From an uncultured Lachnospiraceae bacterium (GTDB taxonomy: Bacteria; Bacillota; Clostridia; Lachnospirales; Lachnospiraceae): a stretch of DNA of 47,653 nucleotides. The stretch lies in the NCBI GenBank assembly GCA_902489925.1, contig CABUBX010000006.1, positions 1-47,653 on the forward strand, in the 5' to 3' direction. A program made the position numbers and the translations under genes. Within the stretch, counting starts at the first letter, position 1, and every line of letters begins with the position of its first letter. This document shows positions 9,118-17,631 of this stretch, one piece after another. Below the pieces are notes generated by a model that saw only the letters and a list, made by a program, of their open reading frames with translations, was not told the DNA's origin and did no database searches.

Positions 9118-10386
9118 TTACTGAGCCTGACGAATCTCGCCAGCTGTCTTTACAACGTTGTGCTGGATTGGCACCCACTGAATCTTCTTAAAGAGCGCCA
9201 CCACCGAAATCGGAATATAAGTCATAATATAAACCGGGAAGGTGAATAAATAAGCAATCTTTTTCCAATTCTGTGTATGAATCTGTTCCCACTCTGTAAC
9301 TGTTGTAATAAGTCCGAGGGTAAACATCGTCACATAACTTGCACCAAAGGCAAAAGCCAAAGTTTCAAGCAATGAATGTACCATCACATTCATATATACA
9401 GGATTAAGCATACCGTAAATCACACCGACAATACCGAGAACAAATGTTGTCAAGGTCAATAAAATTCCCGGCGCAATTGTCATAAACATATCATATGCCG
9501 CAAAGCTGCGCTTTTTAAAAATATTGACACAAAGCTGCTTTGCATAGTTGAAAAACACCTGATAAAAGCCTTTTGACCAGCGAAGGCGCTGATTCCATGA
9601 CGCCTTGAATGTCGTCGGCTGCTCATCGTAGATAATAGCCGAATCACAGTAACCGATACACTCTCCGTGAATCACACTGTCAATAGAAAACTCAATATCT
9701 TCTGTCAATAAATGATGCTTCCATCCGCCGTTTGCTTTAAATACGTCATTATTTACAAGAAAACCCGTGCCTGAAACCGCACAGCTTGTACCAAGCATCA
9801 TACGAGCGTTGTTAATGTACTTCGCCTCTCTTAAAAACCAAAGCGCGTAACCTGCTGAAATCCAGTTATCACCGTAGTTTTTAGAGTTTCTGTAGCTTGT
9901 AATGATACGGTAGCCGTTGGAGAATACTTTATTCATCTCTCTGACATAATTTTCATCAAGAATATTATCCGCATCAAATACGAAATAACCTTCAAAGGCA
10001 TCTTCGCCGTAATCCTCGGAAATATGCTTTAATAACCAGTTTAAGGCATAGCCCTTGCCGACCTTTTCTTTATTAAATCTTTCATAAACTATAGCACCGG
10101 CCTGTCTTGATACTTCTGCCGTGTTGTCTGTACAGTTATCAGCCACAACAAAAACCTCAATAAGCTCTTTTGGGTAATTTTGCTGTTTAATACTTTGAAT
10201 AAGCTGTGCAATGACCGCGCTCTCATTTCTTGCCGAAATCAATACACCGTATTTATGATATCTGTCCGCTTCAAATTGCTTCGGTGTCTTTAGTAAACCC
10301 ATGAGTGCATAAACAACCTGATATAAATACCCGACAGTAAAAAATATGCCGACAATAAAAGCCGCTGTTCTTATTACATCAAGCAT
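9118..10386 (-). CDS. Membrane family-2 glycosyltransferase
   Basis: A 422-residue processive-type GT2. It has an N-terminal membrane helix (about 7-30), a GT-A domain with VLISARNESAVI (48-59), VADNCTDN (81-88), the DxD motif FDADN (137-141), TEDIEF (228-233), QRLRW (266-270, the QxxRW motif of processive enzymes), then several C-terminal TM helices. This layout resembles N-acetylglucosaminyl- or cellulose-synthase-like enzymes that build surface polysaccharide or glycolipid; the donor sugar cannot be told. It is a single gene with its own promoter about 190 bases upstream, so it has an unusually long 5' leader. Confidence 0.88.
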   Translation of the reverse strand: MLDVIRTAAFIVGIFFTVGYLYQVVYALMGLLKTPKQFEADRYHKYGVLISARNESAVIAQLIQSIKQQNYPKELIEVFVVADNCTDNTAEVSRQAGAIVYERFNKEKVGKGYALNWLLKHISEDYGEDAFEGYFVFDADNILDENYVREMNKVFSNGYRIITSYRNSKNYGDNWISAGYALWFLREAKYINNARMMLGTSCAVSGTGFLVNNDVFKANGGWKHHLLTEDIEFSIDSVIHGECIGYCDSAIIYDEQPTTFKASWNQRLRWSKGFYQVFFNYAKQLCVNIFKKRSFAAYDMFMTIAPGILLTLTTFVLGIVGVIYGMLNPVYMNVMVHSLLETLAFAFGASYVTMFTLGLITTVTEWEQIHTQNWKKIAYLFTFPVYIMTYIPISVVALFKKIQWVPIQHNVVKTAGEIRQAQ

Positions 10387-10572
10387 AAAAATCTTCTCCT
10401 CCTCATATCCTATAATTTGTTAACTGTAAGTATAGCCGCTGTCTGTCTGAAATAAAAGGAATTATTTCTAAAGAATTATTAAGTTTCCCTTTAAACTTCA
10501 TATTTTAAACTTCATAAATCAGCATATGCCTTCCTTACGCTTCTTATGTATTCCTAATTTTTATCAGTAACT
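10387..10572 (-). promoter_or_regulatory. Long 5' untranslated leader of the glycosyltransferase gene
   Basis: Between the predicted start of transcription (about 10566) and ATG 10386 lie about 180 bases with no ORF and no riboswitch class I recognise. It contains a tandem 12-bp repeat (10490-10501 and 10504-10515) and a GGAGGAG ribosome binding site just before the start. The role is unknown. Confidence 0.45.
10490..10515. repeat. Two-copy 12-bp direct repeat in the glycosyltransferase leader
   Basis: TTTAAACTTCAT occurs at 10490-10501 and again at 10504-10515, period 14 bases. In the transcript this reads ATGAAGTTTAAA twice. It could be a protein or RNA binding site. Confidence 0.7.
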
Positions 10573-10600
10573 ATCATACCACGTTACTTAAAAATGTCAA
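10573..10600 (-). promoter_or_regulatory. Sigma-A type promoter of the glycosyltransferase gene
   Basis: Minus strand: -35 TTGACA (10600-10595), 16-base spacer, -10 TATGAT (10578-10573). The -35 is consensus. Confidence 0.7.
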
Positions 10601-10642
10601 AACCCTTTTTGACGAAATTACACAAAAACTTCACACTTTTTT

Positions 10643-10668
10643 TATGCACTTTTTATATATGCACTTTT
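10643..10668. repeat. Short direct repeat downstream of comEC
   Basis: TATGCACTTTT occurs at 10643-10653 and 10658-10668, period 15 bases, touching the comEC stop codon. A related ACACTTTTTTT follows to the left. It lies between comEC and the glycosyltransferase promoter; no clear terminator hairpin is visible for comEC here. Confidence 0.6.
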
Positions 10669-13084
10669 CACTCCCCCCGCCTTCGTTCAAATTGCTTTAT
10701 ATTCTTCGCTGCCTGATAAGGTTGTATGCTAAAGCGCCCATGGCTGATTTTTACTGTAACCGCCCCACTCTCAGCCGTTATAAAGCTGCTGCACCCAATA
10801 TTTTTCAGCCGTTCAAGCACCTGGTCATGAGGATGGCCGTAGCGATTATCTTTTCCGCAGGAAATCACTGCCGTTTCCGGCTTCACTTTTTCGAGAAATT
10901 TGGCGCTGCTGCTGTATTTTGAACCATGATGCCCAACTTTAAGCAAATGAATATCCGGCAGTCTCTCCAGCATTGCCGCCTCCGCACCGGCCTCGGCATC
11001 TCCTGTAAAGAGAAACTTAAAATCTTCTATATAAAGTAACAGCACCATTGAAGCTTCGTTGTCATCATCGCTTTGAAAATCGGAGGAGGGATGCAGACAC
11101 TCGATTTTCCATTTAAAAGTTCCGGCCCTTTTGCCCGTGGACTTTGCCGTACAAAGACTGCGCTCTGTCGTCATCACTTCGACCTTTGTACCGTTTTTTT
11201 CTGCCACAGACACCACTGCCTCAAGTTTTTGCCATGAAGGGCATACTTTAGGCACATAGAGTCTTTCAATCGGATAACCGAAATCCATCAGCTCAACGAT
11301 GCCATTTGTATGGTCACTGTCCATATGCGATAAAAAGGCGCCGTCTAGACGGCTGATTCCATAATACTTTAACACTTTTTCTATTGTATACCTGCCCACG
11401 GACTTTTCCGATGAGCTTCCTCCGTCTATCATCCAATTTGTACCGTCCGGCATAGACACAAGCGCACAATCCCCCTGACCGACATCAATAAAAATAATTC
11501 TTGCCTCCGACGGCACCTTCGGATATCCGAAAACAAAAAAAACCAACACCATACAAATAACTCCGAATGTTAAAGTTTTCCCATGGCATTTCTTTACAGC
11601 CGCTGCATAAAGCGCCGGAAAAATTATACAACCCAAAAGCATTGCCTGCCACACCGGCCGCCCTGTCACAATCGTTGAAAAAGGCAGTTTTGAAGCAATC
11701 GTACACACCGCTTCATAAAACTGCAAAAGATAATAAGCAATCCCGATTAAAAAATGTCCGGCAGGAAGCCAAAGCATACCTGCGATTCCCCCGATTGCCG
11801 CCATTGCAAACAAAATGCCCATAAAAGAGAGCAGTAAAACATTTAAAATGACACTGTAGATTGGAATTTCATAAAGGAACCAACTTACAATAGGCATCGT
11901 AAACAATGACACGCAGAGTGTCGGCACAATCGCTGCACTTAATTTTTTACATCGTCCGTACTTCACAATAAGCGGTACAAAACCGATAAGTATTCCGACC
12001 GCCCCAAAAGACATGAGCACACCAAAGCTTGTCAGAGCCTTCGGATATTTCCACAAAATCCACACAGCCGCTAATGCCAAAGCACTTAAACCATCATAAC
12101 TTCTTCCAAGCATTTCCGATGTCATCAACATCCCTGCCATCAGCACCGCACGTATGCAGGAAAGCGGCGTACCGCATATAAAGCTGTAAGCTGTCATCAA
12201 AGCTAAAGACACTATAAAAGCCATGCGTGAGGTCACTGTCAATCGGCGCAGTAATTTATAAATGCCGACCCCCGCCATACTCATATGAAGTCCCGAAACC
12301 GCAAAAAGATGTCCAATTCCCTGGCTTTGATACAATTCTTTCAAATCCGGCGCCATCCGCTGCTTATCACCGAACATAATGCCGCAGAGCACACCGGCAT
12401 TTCGCTCATCAAGCACCGCACTGTAGACCTCTGTCATCTGTTTTTTAACCTCCGATAAGCCTTTAAGTATGCGGCAGCCTCTGTGTAAAACCTCAAGACT
12501 TTCGGGAAACACCTCTCCATAAAGCCCTACCGCCGAATTGGCTTCCCATGCATCATAAACACCCCTGTTGGAAGCTTTATCAAAACGTTTCCAGCTGCCA
12601 CGCACAATCAACCTGTCACCGGCATATACAGCTTCATTTCCGTCCCACACAATCAATAACTTCTCGGGCAGGCATGGCTTAATTGACGTCCGCTCTGTCT
12701 TTTTATCCAAAACCGCCTCTGTCCTTCCGACATAAATATATACTGATTTCGGTTTAATCTCTGTTTTTTCTACAGTACATAAAAATGTTACCGGCACGGA
12801 AAAAGTTCCGGCCTCCCACATTGCCTCTGATTTTTGCTGGGCGCTGCAAAGTCTGACGCCTCCAAAAAGCATAAAAACAGGCAGCATACAAAACAGAAGT
12901 GTCGTGCGCATATTTTTTTATATGCGCCAACGCCCTTTTGTATCCTGCCTGCACATGCACTTATTAAAATCATCACAGCAAAAAACACTCCAAAAAGAAG
13001 TATTGCTGTCTGTCCGATGAGCAACACAAGTATCTCTCCAAATACATAGGCCAGTCCCAACCAGACCATCGGCCGTCTCATCAT
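10668..13084 (-). pseudogene. comEC: ComEC DNA-uptake channel, split by a frame change at an A7 run
   Basis: ComEC carries single-stranded DNA across the membrane in natural competence. The main frame (12911-10668, 747 codons) has the DUF4131-like region, the channel domain with FAVSGLHMS (203-211) and a C-terminal metallo-beta-lactamase domain (FIDVGQGDC 474-482, SHMDSDHTNG 528-537, GHHGSKYSS). It lacks the first two TM helices. Those lie just upstream in another frame: ATG 13084 after AGGAA opens MRRPMVWLGLAYVFGEILVL and runs to an unrelated stop at 12788. The frames meet at seven A (minus strand, 12919-12913); an eighth A, or a -1 shift there, joins them. Options are mutation, slippage, or sequencing error. 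comEC is the last gene of the comEA operon. Confidence 0.85.
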
Positions 13085-13137
13085 CACATCTTCCTATTCC
13101 TTTTATTTCTGCTGCTTCCTGCAGCTTTGCCTTTGTC

Positions 13138-14166
13138 TTATGGCTGACCGGTGACAGCACCGGGGCTGTCCGGACCGACAGTATGTGTCGATTCCTTGCT
13201 CTCAGTCTCCGTCAGTGCCGGAGGCACCAACGGATTGGCAATCAGTGACTGCTCTGCCGTCAGAGGCACTGAAATATCCACACCGTCATCTGTTGTAATT
13301 TTTTTCCCGTCAATAAGAATCTGTACACTGTCCACACCGTCAAGCTCGCACAGAGAATTGACAACAGAGTATATCTTTACTGCAAATGCCTGATTTCCCA
13401 CCGTCTCTAAAAACCGCTGGTTTAAATCAACTGTACACAGCCTGTTTTCCACCGAAATATGATTCAGCTTTGTATCCGACGGACATGTTTTATTCAGCGT
13501 ATCCGAAAGCGGTCCGGCAATAATTCTTTCCATCACGACAGATTCCAGTGTTGCCGTATTTTTATAGTGGACAAGAATTGCCTCCCTTGCCAGCTGCGTA
13601 CCGTCTGTGCTCGCAAAATAAAGCTTTAACGTGTCCTCCTTGATGTTCTTCAAATCCGCGCTTGTACTGTCTACATAATCCTCTGCTTTCATCACAATCT
13701 GCAGACCATTCTTAGCAAGCATCGGCTGCCCCTCCACATAAAAGGCAACCTCATGAATCAGTGATTCAAACTGTGTGAGCGTCTTCACAACACACGCCCG
13801 GATAAGTACAGCTTTTTCTGTCGAAAGCTCATTGTATGCCCTATTAAAATAGATATCCGCCCGTTTCGTCTCTCCGTTATAGCCATATCTTTCTATATCT
13901 AAAGGTTTCTGAACAGCCGCTTCATAATATCTGCCCTCCGGAAGTTCAGAAAGTGCGTCAACACACTCCCCAATCAGCTCATAGGCCGTCTGCGAGCTGT
14001 AGGTCCGGCTCTCGCTTTGCAGCACGGGATTGCGGCTGTCAAGGCAATACACCTTATATGTCATATCCACTGCCTCTGCATCCTTGACAGCCCCCTCTTT
14101 TTTGCAGCCGGCAAGAACAAAAAACGCAGTGAATATAAGCAGTCCTATTACTGCCCTCTTTTTCAT
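13138..14166 (-). CDS. GerMN-domain lipoprotein
   Basis: A 342-residue exported protein with a signal peptide ending in the lipobox LAGC (cysteine at residue 21), so it is a lipoprotein. Two GerMN-like regions follow: about 45-165 (RADIYFNRAYNELSTEKAVLIRACVV region) and about 185-300 (LKLYFASTDGTQLAREAILV and CTVDLNQRFLE). GerM is a germination/sporulation protein in Bacillus, and the same domain occurs in actinobacterial LpqB. The gene starts 14 bases after the histidine kinase stop with RBS GGAGGG, so it is part of that module and probably works with the kinase at the outer membrane face. The C-terminus is Pro/Ser/Thr rich. Confidence 0.85.
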   Translation of the reverse strand: MKKRAVIGLLIFTAFFVLAGCKKEGAVKDAEAVDMTYKVYCLDSRNPVLQSESRTYSSQTAYELIGECVDALSELPEGRYYEAAVQKPLDIERYGYNGETKRADIYFNRAYNELSTEKAVLIRACVVKTLTQFESLIHEVAFYVEGQPMLAKNGLQIVMKAEDYVDSTSADLKNIKEDTLKLYFASTDGTQLAREAILVHYKNTATLESVVMERIIAGPLSDTLNKTCPSDTKLNHISVENRLCTVDLNQRFLETVGNQAFAVKIYSVVNSLCELDGVDSVQILIDGKKITTDDGVDISVPLTAEQSLIANPLVPPALTETESKESTHTVGPDSPGAVTGQP

Positions 14167-14180
14167 GATTCCCTCCTGAT

Positions 14181-15692
14181 TTATTCTTTCTTTGCACTGC
14201 CCAGAGGAATACGCACCATGAAAATGGTTCCCTGTTCCTCACGGCTCTTTACTTTAATTTCACCGCCGTGCATAAGAATAATATTTTTAGTAATCGCAAG
14301 TCCAAGGCCGGTACCTCCGGTTTCCCTTGACCTTGCCTTATCTACCCTGTAAAATCGCTCAAAAATCCTATCCTGATATTCCTCGGCAATACCAATACCG
14401 GAATCCGATACCTTTACATAAAAATAATCATGGTCAGCATCAAGGGAAACCTTTACCCATCCACCGGCAACATTGTACTTAATACCGTTTTCCACAAGAT
14501 TAGAAAAGGCGAGTGTCAGTTTTACCTCATCCACATCCGTAATAACGGTGCGAAAGCCTTCAAAAGCAAGCTCTATATTGCGCTTTCCCGCAATCGGGCG
14601 AAGCCTCTTTAAAATCAATTCGAGCATCTCATTAATATTTACCGATGTCAGATTCAGCTCTGCGGCCTTCTTATCCATCTTTACAAGTGAAAGCAAATCA
14701 TTGATAATCTGATTTTCCCTGTCAATTTCTTCGACAATATCCTTCATAAAGTCCTGATAAAGCTCTTTTGGCGCATCCGGCTGCATATTCAAGGAATCCG
14801 CCAGCACCTTAATGGACGTCATCGGCGTCTTAAGTTCATGGGAGACATTTGAAACAAACTCCTGCCTTGAATCCTCCAATGTTTTCAGCTTCACAAGCAT
14901 TTTATTAAAAGCATCGGAAATCTGGACAATTTCATTGTAGCCTTCAAGATTGACTTTCTCATCAAAATGCCCCTCAGACACATGGTTAATCGTCTTTGCG
15001 AGCGCTTTAAACGGCTTTGAAAATACTCTTGAGAAAAAGAAGGCAAGCACAGCAAGTATCACCGCAATCACCAAAAAGACAAAATTGCTCATCCAGCGTA
15101 TATGCAGATAAGCCGCTGTTTTTGTCGCCGTGGACGAGCTTAAAAGCATCGCGCCTTTAACAACGCTGTGACTTTCACTTTTACTGACAATCGGAATACT
15201 AAGTTCAATAATATCAAGCTCTTTGTTATGATGCCACACCTGACTGCCGCGCATACACTTCATCGCATCCTCCGAAACAACCTCTTTTCCGACATCCCGA
15301 TAATAGGTGTCCCACACAGCGGTATATGTATCATCAATCACAATAATGCGCCCGTCATAAACCGATGCCAGCTGAATCATCTGATTATTGAGATTATCAC
15401 TGCTGCCGCCGTCAAAATAGCCCTCCTCAAGCATCTGCTCAGTAATTGTCTCGCAGTGCTGACGAATATTTTCAACACGTTCGCTATATAATCTGTCCTT
15501 TATATCGACAAGAAGGATTCCACGCATGATAAATAACGGAATGATTGAAATGCATATAAACATCAAAATCAGCCGAAAATACATACTGCGAAAGAATCCT
15601 GTCTTTTTACCGTTTTTACTTTTTATATGTCTTTTTTTACTTCTGGAAAAAATAGCCAACACCCCATTTTGTATGTATATATTTCGGTTCAC
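14181..15692 (-). CDS. Membrane sensor histidine kinase (WalK/PhoR-like)
   Basis: Up to 503 residues: basic N-terminus, TM1 (about 38-60), extracytoplasmic sensor (about 61-200), TM2 (about 201-221), HAMP (about 223-275), dimerisation domain with phosphoacceptor SHELKTPMTSIKV (His285), and ATP-binding domain (NLVENGIKYN, DSGIGIAEEYQDRIFERFYR, GTGLGLAI). The frame opens with GTG at 15692 inside the response regulator gene without a clear RBS; GTG 15662, TTG 15659 or ATG 15581 are alternative starts, so the N-terminus is uncertain. The 3' neighbour is the GerMN lipoprotein, the layout of MtrB with LpqB. The signal is not deducible. Confidence 0.92.
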   Translation of the reverse strand: MNRNIYIQNGVLAIFSRSKKRHIKSKNGKKTGFFRSMYFRLILMFICISIIPLFIMRGILLVDIKDRLYSERVENIRQHCETITEQMLEEGYFDGGSSDNLNNQMIQLASVYDGRIIVIDDTYTAVWDTYYRDVGKEVVSEDAMKCMRGSQVWHHNKELDIIELSIPIVSKSESHSVVKGAMLLSSSTATKTAAYLHIRWMSNFVFLVIAVILAVLAFFFSRVFSKPFKALAKTINHVSEGHFDEKVNLEGYNEIVQISDAFNKMLVKLKTLEDSRQEFVSNVSHELKTPMTSIKVLADSLNMQPDAPKELYQDFMKDIVEEIDRENQIINDLLSLVKMDKKAAELNLTSVNINEMLELILKRLRPIAGKRNIELAFEGFRTVITDVDEVKLTLAFSNLVENGIKYNVAGGWVKVSLDADHDYFYVKVSDSGIGIAEEYQDRIFERFYRVDKARSRETGGTGLGLAITKNIILMHGGEIKVKSREEQGTIFMVRIPLGSAKKE

Positions 15693-16326
15693 TCGGGTTG
15701 CTTTCTATCTTTTCACGCAGACGGCGCACATGAACGTCCACAGTACGCACATCTCCCGGATAATCATAACCCCACACAAGATTCAACAGCTTCTCGCGGT
15801 TATAGACCTTATTCGGATTCATAATTAAAAGCTCAAGCAAATCAAATTCCTTCGCCGTCAGGTTTACCTCTTTGTTATCAATAAATACACGGCGGCTGTC
15901 CATATCAATGCGCATATCGCCTGCCACAAGCTGCTTTGTATCCTCCTTAACCGGCGCTTTGACACGCATACGGCGCATAATTGCCTTAATTCTTGCCTTC
16001 ACCTCAAGGATGTTAAAAGGCTTTGTGATATAGTCATCGGCGCCGTATTCCAAACCTAAAATCTTATCCATATCATCGCCCTTGGCCGTCAGCATAATAA
16101 TCGGCACATCAGAAAACTCCCGAATTGCCTGGCATACTTCAAAGCCATTCATCTCCGGCAGCATCACGTCCAAAAGAATCACATCATAGGCATTTGCCGA
16201 AGCCATCTCTAGGGCTGTCTTTCCGTCATAGGCAACAAAAACCTCCATATTATCCTGTTCAAGACTGAATTTTAAACCTTTAACGATAATCTTTTCATCA
16301 TCGACAACTAATACTTTTCTCTCCAT
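15637..16326 (-). CDS. OmpR/PhoB-family response regulator
   Basis: A 229-residue two-domain regulator: receiver with VVDDE (7-11) and phosphoacceptor Asp53 (LLDVMLPE), the conserved MLTAKGDD and Lys of ITKPF, then a winged-helix DNA-binding domain (TAKEFDLLELLIMNPNKV, DVHVRRLREKIE). It resembles WalR/MtrA-type regulators of envelope homeostasis. It starts 37 bases after the comEA stop and its 3' end overlaps the kinase frame, so comEA, regulator, kinase, GerMN protein and comEC read as one transcription unit. Confidence 0.95.
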   Translation of the reverse strand: MERKVLVVDDEKIIVKGLKFSLEQDNMEVFVAYDGKTALEMASANAYDVILLDVMLPEMNGFEVCQAIREFSDVPIIMLTAKGDDMDKILGLEYGADDYITKPFNILEVKARIKAIMRRMRVKAPVKEDTKQLVAGDMRIDMDSRRVFIDNKEVNLTAKEFDLLELLIMNPNKVYNREKLLNLVWGYDYPGDVRTVDVHVRRLREKIESNPSEPKYIHTKWGVGYFFQK

Positions 16327-16363
16327 ATTTCCTCCATCTCACAATCAGCATCACAAAAACATC

Positions 16364-17002
16364 CTACCCGGCACAAATCAGCGTCTTTATGTTTTCAAAG
16401 ACACCATCCTTAATTCCCGGCACCTGCTTTAGGGCATCCACTGATGCAAAAAATCCGTGAGCCTCACGGTAAGCGATAATCTGTGCGGCCTTTGCCTCTC
16501 CGATGCCCGGAAGTGTCATCAGCTCTGCTACCGATGCCTTATTAATGTCCAAAAGTCCCAAAGCCTCATCTCCGCTGTCATGAACCGAAACATCATTGAC
16601 TGACGGTACATCAATCTTTTGTCCGTCCTCCATCATCTGCGCCAAATTAATTGCCGACGTATCTGCATCCTCCGAAAATCCGCCAGCCGCCTCAATCGCC
16701 GCCTCAATCCTGTCACTGCAATGCAGTGTATAGACCCCGGCATGCTTAACCGCACCGCACACATAAACACAAACTGTCTCTGTCAAAGACTGCCTGTTAC
16801 CGGCCGGTGCGTCTTCACTGCCTTTTTTATTATCTTCACTTTTTATGTTAACTTCGCTCTCAATTAAAATCCCGCCGGTACTATCGGTCTGTAAAATTAC
16901 TTCCGTCTCACCCCCGCCGGGTCTGTTCTGACAGCTGTACAAAATACCGCAAACCAAAACCGCCGCGGCCAACGCTGTCAATTTTATCATCTTTTTGCGC
17001 AA
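16364..17002 (-). CDS. comEA: Competence DNA-binding protein ComEA
   Basis: ComEA is the surface DNA receptor that hands double-stranded DNA to ComEC. The 212 residues show an N-terminal membrane/signal segment ending LYSC (a possible lipobox, unusual since ComEA is often TM-anchored), a low-complexity stalk, an SLBB domain (VYVCGAVKHAGVYTL) and a C-terminal helix-hairpin-helix pair (NKASVAELMTLPGIGEAKA and DALKQVPGIKDG). The start is TTG at 17002: AAGGAGG lies 8 bases before it, whereas the next in-frame ATG is too far away. A promoter lies at 17059-17087. It is the first gene of the operon that ends with comEC. Confidence 0.92.
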   Translation of the reverse strand: MRKKMIKLTALAAAVLVCGILYSCQNRPGGGETEVILQTDSTGGILIESEVNIKSEDNKKGSEDAPAGNRQSLTETVCVYVCGAVKHAGVYTLHCSDRIEAAIEAAGGFSEDADTSAINLAQMMEDGQKIDVPSVNDVSVHDSGDEALGLLDINKASVAELMTLPGIGEAKAAQIIAYREAHGFFASVDALKQVPGIKDGVFENIKTLICAG

Positions 17003-17058
17003 TATTCCCGCCTCCTTAACGAAAGGGGAAAATCCGCCTGATAAATCTGCACATATTT

Positions 17059-17087
17059 ATTCTACATAAAGATTTGAGAATTTACAA
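17059..17087 (-). promoter_or_regulatory. Promoter of the comEA operon
   Basis: Minus strand: -35 TTGTAA (17087-17082), 17-base spacer, -10 TAGAAT (17064-17059). No com-box for an alternative sigma factor is obvious, so expression may be sigma-A driven. Confidence 0.55.
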
Positions 17088-17122
17088 GCCGCTTTTTCAA
17101 CAATTATGAAAAACTTTTACCT

Positions 17123-17554
17123 TTATTTCCATTTAAAAATCACAATACCGATGACCGATACTAAAAGCCCTGCTGCCTTTGTCCATGAAAAAGCTACTTT
17201 TTCCACACCAAACAAACCAAAAAGCTCAATCACATAAGCCACGGCCAGCTGGGCGACAACGATTAAAAGCGCCGCCTTTGCAGGTCCTAACTGATTCATG
17301 CTCATAATGACGGTCAGCGTAATAAATGCACCGATGACACCGCCTAAAAGCAAATATTTTTTATCGACCTGCAAAAGCATACCAAAGCTTTCCCTTCCTT
17401 TAAAAAGCCACGCGCCAAGACAGACAATCAACGCTGAAAACTGCACCCAGCTGTTTGACACCCACAGACTTGTCTGCTTCGTTACTTCTGTATTAAATAC
17501 CCCCTGAATACTCATCAGTGCCCCGGAAATCAAAGCAATTAAAATTCCTGACAT
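17123..17554 (-). CDS. YdcZ/DUF606-type DMT-superfamily membrane protein
   Basis: A 143-residue protein with five hydrophobic helices and almost no loops, matching half-size YdcZ (DUF606) members of the drug/metabolite transporter superfamily. Recognisable blocks are ALISGALMSIQGVFNT at the N-terminus, GGVIGAFITLTVIM mid-protein, and AGLLVSVIGIVIFKWK at the end. Half-size forms normally work as dimers or with a partner gene; no partner is adjacent. It lies 77 bases downstream of the MATE gene. Its ribosome binding site GGAGG is part of a long inverted repeat (17560-17569 with 17612-17621). The substrate is unknown. Confidence 0.8.
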   Translation of the reverse strand: MSGILIALISGALMSIQGVFNTEVTKQTSLWVSNSWVQFSALIVCLGAWLFKGRESFGMLLQVDKKYLLLGGVIGAFITLTVIMSMNQLGPAKAALLIVVAQLAVAYVIELFGLFGVEKVAFSWTKAAGLLVSVIGIVIFKWK

Positions 17555-17559
17555 AATAA

Positions 17560-17621
17560 AACCTCCGTATCTCTTTACTTTGGCTTAGTATACCCTTGCC
17601 ATGTAAAAATATACAGAGGTT
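17560..17621 (-). promoter_or_regulatory. Inverted repeat overlapping the RBS of the YdcZ-type gene
   Basis: Arms at 17560-17569 and 17612-17621 pair over 10 bases with one G-U (transcript AACCTCTGTA with TACGGAGGTT). The downstream arm contains the GGAGG of the YdcZ-type gene. A TATACT box (17592-17587) lies inside the loop. Read-through transcripts from the MATE gene could bury the RBS, while transcripts from an internal promoter would not. Confidence 0.45.
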
Positions 17622-17631
17622 TCCATTCTTA

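Noticed and set aside
10387..10566. Known riboswitch in the glycosyltransferase leader
   Set aside because: I could not match it to c-di-GMP, SAM, TPP, T-box or other classes; no convincing stem set or terminator/anti-terminator pair.
12788..13084. Separate 98-99 residue membrane protein upstream of comEC
   Set aside because: Its first 60 residues are the expected first TM helices of ComEC and the rest is out-of-frame read-through past the A7 run, so it is treated as the N-terminal piece of comEC.
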